Shown here one piece after another: positions 9,511 through 15,777 of a DNA stretch of 64,000 nt. Position 1 is the stretch's first letter, and every line of letters starts with the position of its first letter. The DNA comes from an uncultured Aquimonas sp. Its GTDB lineage: Bacteria; Pseudomonadota; Gammaproteobacteria; Xanthomonadales; Xanthomonadaceae. The position numbers and the translations under genes were made by a program. Where the stretch lies: positions 1 through 64,000 of the forward strand of contig NZ_CALART010000037.1 of the NCBI RefSeq assembly GCF_937888285.1, read 5' to 3'. Below the pieces are notes generated by a model. It worked only from the letters and a program-made list of their open reading frames with translations. It was not told the origin of the DNA and did no database searches.

Positions 9511-9650
9511 TATCCGAGTACCGCCGCTGCTGCTGGTCAGTCAACTGCGTCGCTGACCTGCGCCTCGTGCCCCTCCACATGCTCGCCTACTGGGTCGTGG
9601 CGACGCTGGAGAAGAGCAGTTGCTGGCTTCTGGACCTGATCGACCGCTTG
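9511..9650 (+). pseudogene. Decayed internal fragment of a second pnkp copy
   Basis: These 140 bases align without gaps to pnkp bases 7641-7780 (constant offset 1870). The translated remnant SEYRRCCWSVNCVADLRLVP mirrors AEYRRYCWPVNSVNDLRLAP in the ligase half of Pnkp, and both reach LDLIDRL. The similarity stops abruptly on both sides. The surrounding 113-codon open frame (9501-9842) is accidental and runs into the antisense of the toxin gene. Confidence 0.85.
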
Positions 9651-9739
9651 AGTCCGGCCATCAACATGGCAGGGGCCCAAGGTGCTGCACACAGCTTCAG
9701 CAGAACAGCGATGCACGTGGTGATTCCGGCTCGTGAGCG

Positions 9740-10057
9740 TCAGGGTTTCGAGGCGCGCGCCCGAGAAAGCCGCGCCTTGCGCAGCAGCCGCTCGGTGCGC
9801 ATGACGTGGACGATGAACACGCGCGGCCCTTCGTGGCGATAGAACACGCGGCAGGGCGGTTCGACGAGTTGGCGATAGCTTGAGCGGCCCAACTCGGGGA
9901 CGCGGACACCACTCTGTGGGTGCTCGGCCAGCTGATCCATATGCGCGAGCACGCGCTGCACGAGTTCCGCCGCGGCGGCTGGGTTCTCCAACGCAATGTA
10001 GTCGGCGATGGCTTCGAGGTCGGCCGGTGCCGACTCGGACGAAGCTACTTTAGCCAT
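9740..10057 (-). CDS. ParE/RelE-superfamily toxin
   Basis: This is a 105-residue toxin of a type II toxin-antitoxin pair. The sequence has the ParE/RelE fold signature: an N-terminal helix pair (DLEAIADYIALENPAAA, then LAEHPQSGVRVPELG) and a C-terminal strand region with CRVFYRHEG and VFIVHVMRTERLL. ParE members poison DNA gyrase and RelE members cleave mRNA; the sequence alone does not decide which applies. Its start lies inside the 3' end of the antitoxin gene (13-base overlap). It sits between the two pnkp fragments. Confidence 0.85.
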   Translation of the reverse strand: MAKVASSESAPADLEAIADYIALENPAAAAELVQRVLAHMDQLAEHPQSGVRVPELGRSSYRQLVEPPCRVFYRHEGPRVFIVHVMRTERLLRKARLSRARASKP

Positions 10058-10302
10058 CCTGCCAGTCGGGCCTTGGCCTGATCATGGGTGAGCACACGAC
10101 CTTCCGCGACGTCCTGTTCGCCGCGGGCGATGCCTTCGAGCACGTTCATGCGCTGCTGCATGAGCTCGTAGGTCTCTACGTCCACCAGATAGGCGCTGGG
10201 CAGACCGTGCTGGGTGATCAGGATCGGCTGCCTGCTCCGCTCAAGGTCTGCGAGCAGCTCAGTGGCCTGGCGCTTGAGGGTCGTGACGGGTTCGGTACGC
10301 AT
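10045..10302 (-). CDS. Phd/YefM-family antitoxin
   Basis: This is an 85-residue antitoxin. The N-terminal MRTEPVTTLKRQATELLADL and the following QPILITQHGLPSAYLVDVE stretch match the Phd/YefM DNA-binding fold, and the charged C-terminus (about residues 60-85) would wrap the toxin. Such antitoxins usually repress their own promoter, which should lie just above 10302. It precedes and overlaps the toxin gene, the normal order for this module. Confidence 0.88.
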   Translation of the reverse strand: MRTEPVTTLKRQATELLADLERSRQPILITQHGLPSAYLVDVETYELMQQRMNVLEGIARGEQDVAEGRVLTHDQAKARLAGWLK

Positions 10303-10857
10303 GGAGTGAGGCTAGAGTGGCACTTGCTGGGCCGCAAGCCGAAGAAGGGTCCGGCTCATCTCGGACCCCTCAATGAGCGCTGCTCCGCTGCCATCTTGGA
10401 TCCCAGGTTGTGAGGCGAGGCGCGCCACAAGATTATCGGGCGGCGCGGGTCTATCAGAACAAGAGCTGATTCGCCAGCGCGCGTATTGGGAAGTGAACCT
10501 GCCCCAATTCTCTTCGACCCCATTCTCTTCGTATTAGCTTGCGCGCCCAGATCGAAGCTCTCACGCAGCGCGCCACCCACGTCCCCACGTGCAGCCGCCC
10601 AAGATCATCCGAAAAATGATCCTGCCCACTTTGTTGGTGCATCGGACGAAATGACCCGGAACGGGTCCACGAGCGCTATGGCAGTGAGGACTCTGCCTTC
10701 GAAGTGAGGCTAGCGCACCCGGCCGGTGACGCCCTTTGTCGCGGCAGCATTACCGATCCGTTACCACGACATGGTCGCTGCGAGGAGACCCCATGGCCTG
10801 TCTTCTGCACGATGCTTGTGCCGTATGTCACGGCTTGAACGATCTACAAGGATGGCC
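10303..10857. other. Non-coding stretch with repeat debris
   Basis: No gene is supported. Short open frames on both strands (10356-10707) lack ribosome sites and known motifs. The minus strand carries GGGGCAGGTTCACTTC around 10490-10505, which resembles the ends of small repeats associated with REP-type transposases, so this may be decayed mobile sequence. The divergent promoters of the antitoxin gene and of the secreted-protein gene at 10858 should lie at its two ends. Confidence 0.5.
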
Positions 10858-11565
10858 ATGAAGCTCAAGCGGGGAATGGCGCTGATGGCGCTCACGATAG
10901 GGTGCTCTATCACTGCGGTTCATGCAGGCAATAACGGCGGTGATCTGGGCGACCAGGAGGGGCCGATCGGTCCGGACGATGTCCAGTACGCCACGACCGA
11001 AATTCTGCCAGGCAGCGGCGTACAGTACGGGAACTTCTATGAAGTCACGTCGGTTGATCCCGTGGGCCAGACGTTCACGGCGCGGGTCAATCCTGTGACT
11101 CGCGAAGTCATCGCCATCAGCGGCGATGAAATCATTTACAACCAGCTGACCGCAGAACAGTGGCAAATTGCAGAGTCCAAACACGAACAGGTTCGAGCCA
11201 TGGGCCTGCCGGCACTTCCCGTTGCGATCGGCATCGGAGCGGGCATGTGCTACCTCAACGACAACATCAACAAGCGCCTCATGATCAGGGCGTGCGAGGC
11301 CGAAGGCGGAACTCCGCTTGTCGAGTTTTCCGGAATCTGTGGCATGGGGGCGACCTACACCTGCCAGAGATTGCCGCCACCGACGCCGACTCCGACGCCC
11401 ACTCCCACTCCGTCACCGACGCCCACACCGGGAACTGGTCCCACCGGCCTTTGGTACATCGGGCCGAACGGCGGACTCTGGGGTGCCACTGCCACCACCA
11501 ATCTGTCCGTCCAGACCTTCGATTCGGATTGGTTCGGCGGCTCGCGTTGCTTCGGCTGCCCCTGA
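10858..11565 (+). CDS. Secreted protein with Pro-Thr linker, unknown function
   Basis: This 235-residue exported protein begins with a signal peptide (MKLKRGMALMALTIGC to AVHA). The ATG at 10858 is preferred because AAGG at 10848-10851 is well spaced for it; an in-frame ATG at 10852 is too close. The middle has a domain with two or three cysteine pairs (MCYLNDN, IRACEAEGG, FSGICGMGATYTC). A linker of alternating proline and threonine/serine follows at about residues 177-197, then a short C-terminal piece ending SRCFGCP. The linker is typical of exported proteins with separate domains. Function unknown. Confidence 0.75.
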   Translation: MKLKRGMALMALTIGCSITAVHAGNNGGDLGDQEGPIGPDDVQYATTEILPGSGVQYGNFYEVTSVDPVGQTFTARVNPVTREVIAISGDEIIYNQLTAEQWQIAESKHEQVRAMGLPALPVAIGIGAGMCYLNDNINKRLMIRACEAEGGTPLVEFSGICGMGATYTCQRLPPPTPTPTPTPTPSPTPTPGTGPTGLWYIGPNGGLWGATATTNLSVQTFDSDWFGGSRCFGCP

Positions 11566-11577
11566 GCGATGGAATCA

Positions 11578-11608
11578 CCCCCGGCGCGCGCTCGCGCGCC
11601 GGGGGTTT
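11578..11608 (+). terminator. Strong hairpin terminator after secreted-protein gene
   Basis: A perfect 12-bp stem (CCCCCGGCGCGC at 11578-11589, GCGCGCCGGGGG at 11594-11605) with a GCTC loop is followed by TTT. It begins 12 bases after the stop codon at 11565. The T-run is short, so the call rests on the stem. Confidence 0.75.
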
Positions 11609-11722
11609 CCGTTGACAGCGAGCGGGTGGCGGCTGACTCGTCTGCGGCCGTGTCCCGGTCCACCTGGCGAGCACCTGCGCCAAGACGGGGGCTGCCAAAA
11701 CGGGCGGAACCAGAACAGAACC

Positions 11723-11828
11723 AGAACAGGGGTCAGAACACATTTTCCCGGGCAACCTGCAAGGGATCCGACAGCCAACGTAGATCGCGCACTTAATCGC
11801 CTCCCAAAAGCGCACTCTGTTCTGCTTG
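11723..11828. repeat. MITE/REP-like element, copy 1
   Basis: This element of about 100 bases starts with CAGAACAGGGGTCAGAACAC and ends AAAAGCGCACTCTGTTCTGC, so its ends are imperfect inverted repeats. It is clearly related to the element at 13735-13833, including a shared CGCAGG/TGCAAGG and CAGCCAA core. The GGGTCAGA...TCTGACCC type of end resembles REP elements mobilised by Y1-type transposases in Xanthomonadales; no transposase gene is in the window. Its right end touches the second pnkp fragment. Confidence 0.7.
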
Positions 11829-11942
11829 CTGGGGCGCGAGGGCCAGCACCGCCTTGTCGAGCGCGTGCCGTTCTACCGGTTGCACGAGTGCATACTCAGC
11901 GTGCTGGCGCTGAAGAGCGAGTTGTGGTCCCGGGGCCTTGAG
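11827..11942 (+). pseudogene. Decayed C-terminal fragment of a second pnkp copy
   Basis: This aligns to the last 116 bases of pnkp (8091-8206, offset 3736). The remnant reads LLGREGQHRLVERVPFYRLH, matching MLGHEALHRFVEREPLYRVH of Pnkp, followed by ECILSVLALKSE against ECVFGVLALESE. No open gene remains around it. Together with 9511-9650 it lies in the order and strand expected of one tandem pnkp duplicate that was broken up. Confidence 0.85.
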
Positions 11943-11980
11943 TCGAGGCATCCTACTTTCGCTGGGACGTCGGGTAGGGA

Positions 11981-12017
11981 GCATGTGGCAAAACATGACC
12001 TGATCCCGAATGCCCGC
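11981..12017. repeat. Direct repeat, left copy (GCATGTGGCAAAACA)
   Basis: This 37-base sequence, GCATGTGGCAAAACATGACC followed by TGATCCCGAATGCCCGC, recurs with three or four changes and one gap at 12768-12804. The two copies, in the same orientation, bracket the small secreted-protein gene at 12095-12739. Confidence 0.85.
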
Positions 12018-12094
12018 TCGCTCGCGCCGCGCGATTGCCATTTGGTAGGCGGCACGCTCTACTGCCGAACTCTCGCATGCATCCCCTTTCCGAC

Positions 12095-12739
12095 ATGAAC
12101 TTCACGCCTCGCAAGCGCGCGTTGATTCTGCTTCTGGCCGTCTGCGCCGGGCCTGCCATGGCCGCAGCACCCAACCCGGACGCTGCACAACTCCAGGCTG
12201 CGATTGATGCGTTCTGGCAGGCGCGCGCCGCTGCCGAAGGGACCGAAGCTGCAAGCCCCGCGTGGAAAATCACGGAAGCGCTCGGTTGCATGCCGGCGTT
12301 CGATTCCGATCGTGGCGGCGTCTGGCGCGACCACTGGATCTGCCTCGGTGCCACCACGAATGTGGACTTCCATGCCGACGCGCTGGTGCAGGTCGACGGC
12401 AGCGACTGGAAGGTGGTCGACCTCGGCGGCGCCGCCCCCGCGTGTGCGCCGATCAAGGAAGCCGAATCAGCGCTCCGCGCGATCACCGGCATCGACCAGC
12501 TGGACATCACCGGTGAGATCGACGATGGCGAAGGCATGCTGACCGATCAGCGCAACGGCGACCCGACGGTGCGGCATCCGTACCGTGTCATGTGCCGCTA
12601 CGAGTCGAACCTCGCCAGCTACCACGTCTTTCTGACCTACGCCGACGGCCGCTACGTCTTCGACCCGGGCGACATGAGCGGCACGGGTGTACCGACGCCG
12701 TGGCACATTCACGGTAAGCCGGTGACTTCCGCGGAGTAG
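12095..12739 (+). CDS. Small secreted protein of unknown function
   Basis: This 214-residue exported protein has the signal peptide MNFTPRKRALILLLAVCAG ending at AMA. The mature part contains four cysteines and tryptophan-rich segments (GVWRDHWICLGATTNVDF, GSDWKVVDLGG) and ends with WHIHGKPVTSAE. No family is recognised. The chosen ATG is the only one that gives a clean signal peptide; the open frame extends 20 codons further upstream. It is flanked by a pair of direct repeats (11981-12017 and 12768-12804), suggesting it may have been inserted as a unit. Confidence 0.75.
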   Translation: MNFTPRKRALILLLAVCAGPAMAAAPNPDAAQLQAAIDAFWQARAAAEGTEAASPAWKITEALGCMPAFDSDRGGVWRDHWICLGATTNVDFHADALVQVDGSDWKVVDLGGAAPACAPIKEAESALRAITGIDQLDITGEIDDGEGMLTDQRNGDPTVRHPYRVMCRYESNLASYHVFLTYADGRYVFDPGDMSGTGVPTPWHIHGKPVTSAE

Positions 12740-12767
12740 ATGGCGCGGCGGTCGCACCAGCGAGCGC

Positions 12768-12804
12768 GCATGTGGCAAAACAAGACCTGACCCCCGATTT
12801 GCGG
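12768..12804. repeat. Direct repeat, right copy (GCATGTGGCAAAACA)
   Basis: This reads GCATGTGGCAAAACAAGACC then TGACCCCCGATTTGCGG, matching the copy at 11981-12017 in the same orientation. It begins 28 bases after the stop codon of the secreted-protein gene. Confidence 0.85.
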
Positions 12805-12851
12805 GCGGCGCAATGGTGACCCCCTTCTCGGCGACTGAGGTTCGACGCTAA

Positions 12852-13574
12852 TCAGGTTCCAATAAGCGCTTCAATGGGCGAAGTGGTTATAATCTTCTGC
12901 GTCGGATGGAGTTCGGAAATGACGCTCCTTAGTCTAAATGAATAAGCGACGGATTCTTTTACATACCGCCGCATGAGCTGAAAACACGGGCCGCCGCTTA
13001 TGCCTTTCAGTTCGGGTGGCTTCAGAAATGTCCCGTCTGAGAGTGTCACTTTCTTTGGGTCGTAAGCAATTCCAAGGTATTTCGCAAGTGCTGACTTCGG
13101 CGCTTGGGTCGTTGTTTTGCTGGCGAAGATGTTGAGACAGTGACGGTCAGTGCTATTGAACTTCAGCTTTAGTTCGTTTCGTGTTGCCGGGTATCCCATT
13201 GCAACGAATACTTCCAAAGGGCACCACTCAGACCAGTCCCGAGCTAGTGGGCAGTGCTTGACGCTTGACAATCCCAGGTGGCGGAGTTGCTGTGCATCGA
13301 CTCTGGCGAATCCTATATCCAGCTTCTTATCCCCTTGGAACTCAAGCGAATCAAGGTCGAATGCCTTTCCTCCGATGTTCGCGATACGAACTGAGTAACG
13401 TTTGAAGTCCTCAAGGACATGGTAAGCCGTGAAGAAGTACATCTCGGTTTTGATTGATGTCAAAAAGCCCGTCCCAAATCCCTCGGCTGAGACGAATCTT
13501 TTGCTGGACTCGCCGAATATCGGGCAAGTAATTTCGGCCCAACGTTCAGCTGCTTCTTCAATATCCTTAAGCAT
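12852..13574 (-). CDS. Intracellular trypsin-like protease, accessory
   Basis: This 240-residue protein has a trypsin-like fold but no signal peptide, so it should act in the cytoplasm. The triad appears complete: His in FFTAYHVLEDF, Asp in KKLDIGFARV and Ser in GISGGPCF. There is no PDZ domain. Start chosen at MLKDIEEAAERWAE; the open frame reaches 13661. Its base composition is visibly more AT-rich than its neighbours and it uses more AAA, TTT and ATA-type codons, a sign of transfer. It lies downstream of the OLD/UvrD pair on the same strand, separated by a MITE-like repeat, and could be an accessory effector. Substrate unknown. Confidence 0.75.
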   Translation of the reverse strand: MLKDIEEAAERWAEITCPIFGESSKRFVSAEGFGTGFLTSIKTEMYFFTAYHVLEDFKRYSVRIANIGGKAFDLDSLEFQGDKKLDIGFARVDAQQLRHLGLSSVKHCPLARDWSEWCPLEVFVAMGYPATRNELKLKFNSTDRHCLNIFASKTTTQAPKSALAKYLGIAYDPKKVTLSDGTFLKPPELKGISGGPCFQLMRRYVKESVAYSFRLRSVISELHPTQKIITTSPIEALIGT

Positions 13575-13734
13575 GCAGAGTCTCCACAGATTGCTAACGC
13601 AAGGTGAGCGAGAGATGACGCGAAATCCTGTGCCGCGCTCTCCTCTGATCCCGGATGGCATGCTACCCGCTCATGCGTTGTTCCTCATCCGGCGGTTGCC
13701 AAGGCGCTGGTCGCACTCATTGCAGAATAAAAAC

Positions 13735-13833
13735 ACGGGTCAAAGTACACTTTGCGCGCCATCCCGCAGGGACGCTGGCAGCCAAGGAAGACTGCACACT
13801 TGACTCCCTCCATAAAGTGCACTCTGTCCCCTG
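13735..13833. repeat. MITE/REP-like element, copy 2
   Basis: This begins ACGGGTCAAAGTACACTTT and ends AAAGTGCACTCTGTCCCCTG, giving inverted ends that match at 14 of 17 positions. The body resembles copy 1 at 11723-11828. It lies between the helicase gene and the protease gene. Confidence 0.75.
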
Positions 13834-13860
13834 CTTTGCCTGTTCTGCAGTAGCAGCTGT

Positions 13861-15777
13861 TCAGTTGATCAGTTCAACCTCGCCTTCATTGAACCATCCA
13901 TACTGAAGTATGGCGTTTCGAGCTAGTGCAGGATCGGGCGAGTAGTAGACGATCGCCAAACTCTTCTCGGCCCGGCTGCATGTAACGTAGAACAAGCGGC
14001 GGGTGCGGTCCGGACCGGTCTCTCGGCCGGCAGCCTCGTTCTCAAGGTCAGCCTTTGACTTCTCCTTGGTGCCGAAAAACTTGTCGTAGGCAAAAAGGAA
14101 GCCTCGCGCCTCGTCGTCGTTAATCACGACCAGCACGCGTGGGAATTCAAGCCCCTTGACGCCCTGGTGCGTCCCGAACTGCGACTGTCCTCGCGCGTAC
14201 AGGTCGTAGCGCTCGATCTGGCTCAGGGGGGCTGCAAGTGCTTTGCTCCATGCGCTCAGCTCAGAACTCGTGTCTTCGGCTTCCCCTTCCTCGGCGCTCC
14301 TCATCGGATCGCCGTGCCCCGCGTTGTCTTCCGACGCTACTGCCGTGTCACCTGGAACGAATGGCGCCAGCGTTTCCGGGATGACAAACAGACCCGACTG
14401 CGCAACAAAATCGAGCACCGCTTGAGCAGTGATCTCTGGCTGTTCCGTGATTAGCGCCAGAAGCCCGTCGCACGCTGCCTTGGCCCTGCCGAGCTGCGCG
14501 ACCTGATTCGATCCAGCTTCTTGAAGCGCTGTGGGGTCCAGGAGTGGCGATGAAGCCTTGATGATCGCCGTGGCCCCAAACCGGTCGTTCGCGCGAAGCG
14601 CCTTCACCAGCGGTAACACGTCTCGAATGAAGAAACCAAGACCTGCGCCGGCGCCTTGGAGCAGGCTCGTCCTGAGGTTGTCGATCGTCCACAGCGGCTC
14701 GAAGAACTCCACGAAGCCGAACCGCCGCGCAGACATCAGATGCTCAAGGGCAAGCGTCTTTACCGTGTCAGAATTCTGCCAGGCCGGGTCGTTGGCTATC
14801 GTCGCCATACGTTGGCGCACCGCCGCTTCGATGGCGAAGGGGGCGGCGTCTGCTTGCGGCGCAATGAAGACCCGCACCACGCCTTCTTCAGCGTCGCTGC
14901 GTGGGACCTGTTCCTCGCCGTCGACATCGTGGCGGATGCTGTTGATGACATCGACGACGCGCGACGGGCACCGGTGATTCATGCGCTTGCGAGGCATGGC
15001 CCACCGAGCTGGAATGGCCTTGTCCAGCCGCTCTTTTCCATCCGAGTAGATGCGCTGCATCATGTCGCCGAACAGTCCCAGGCTGAACCGTCCTTGGAAC
15101 TCTTCCTCCAGATGCAGGAACGCGTCCATGAGCGCCTTGTTTGTGTCCTGGCTCTCATCAATGAGCAAGACTGGACACCGGCTGACCAACATCCGCCGCA
15201 GCCCAGGCTTGCTGGTCAAGAAGGCAGCCGTCATGGCGATGACCTCCGAGTGATTCAAAGAGTCGCGCGCGCGGTTGTCGCTTGTCGGGCTGTAGATGAA
15301 CTTGACGATGGAGTCCAGCCGCGCGAGACGGCGACGCTTGCTCTCCATAGACCGTAGCCGTTCAATGCCGGCTTTCGTGCTGGGTCGCCCCTTCTTGTGT
15401 AGTTCCTCGAGCTCAGCAATCTCGTCTTCGAGGTTCTTGGCGACCCACTGACGGATATCGGCGTTGAAGCCCTCGATCAGCGACCACGAGAACGCGTGGA
15501 TCGTCATGACCTCTACCCGAGGGTCGAACTCAAGACGTTGCTTGATTTCGTCGCAGGCGGCGTTGGTGTACGTGATGACGCCAATTTTCTTGCCAGTCAG
15601 AGTCAGCTGCCGGCCGTGCTCGCCGTCGATAGTCTTTCTGACGGCGCTGACCAACGACCGCGTCTTTCCTGATCCAGCGCCAGCGTAAAGGAAGAAGCTT
15701 CTCGGCGTGCGCAGGTCGAGACACCCGATGATCGTTGCGTCGGCCTCAGCGTCGAATTGATCGTCGGTGGCAGTCAT
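13861..15777 (-). CDS. gajB: UvrD-like helicase of Gabija-like system (GajB)
   Basis: This is a superfamily 1 helicase of 638 residues. Motifs in order: Walker A AGAGSGKT near 31-38, TIHAFSWSL near 110, Walker B LLIDESQDTN near 205, motif III LGLFGDMMQRIY near 235, motif V KGLEFPRVLVV near 541, and motif VI RLFYVTCSRAEK near 598. It is longer than the best-known GajB (about 490 residues). Its ATG overlaps the gajA stop by four bases. In Gabija, the helicase partner is thought to sense DNA ends and support GajA cleavage of phage DNA. The start at 15777 is preferred over the open frame to 15885 because of this coupling. Confidence 0.85.
   Translation of the reverse strand: MTATDDQFDAEADATIIGCLDLRTPRSFFLYAGAGSGKTRSLVSAVRKTIDGEHGRQLTLTGKKIGVITYTNAACDEIKQRLEFDPRVEVMTIHAFSWSLIEGFNADIRQWVAKNLEDEIAELEELHKKGRPSTKAGIERLRSMESKRRRLARLDSIVKFIYSPTSDNRARDSLNHSEVIAMTAAFLTSKPGLRRMLVSRCPVLLIDESQDTNKALMDAFLHLEEEFQGRFSLGLFGDMMQRIYSDGKERLDKAIPARWAMPRKRMNHRCPSRVVDVINSIRHDVDGEEQVPRSDAEEGVVRVFIAPQADAAPFAIEAAVRQRMATIANDPAWQNSDTVKTLALEHLMSARRFGFVEFFEPLWTIDNLRTSLLQGAGAGLGFFIRDVLPLVKALRANDRFGATAIIKASSPLLDPTALQEAGSNQVAQLGRAKAACDGLLALITEQPEITAQAVLDFVAQSGLFVIPETLAPFVPGDTAVASEDNAGHGDPMRSAEEGEAEDTSSELSAWSKALAAPLSQIERYDLYARGQSQFGTHQGVKGLEFPRVLVVINDDEARGFLFAYDKFFGTKEKSKADLENEAAGRETGPDRTRRLFYVTCSRAEKSLAIVYYSPDPALARNAILQYGWFNEGEVELIN

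Noticed and set aside
9501..9842. 113-codon open frame as a possible new small gene
   Set aside because: The first 50 codons are a decayed pnkp fragment and the rest is antisense to the toxin gene.
10356..10707. Overlapping short open frames as a transposase or small-protein gene
   Set aside because: No ribosome site, no motif, and the sequence resembles repeat debris.
11981..12804. Integron gene cassette with attC sites
   Set aside because: The flanking repeats are simple direct repeats without the paired core sites of attC, and no integrase is present.
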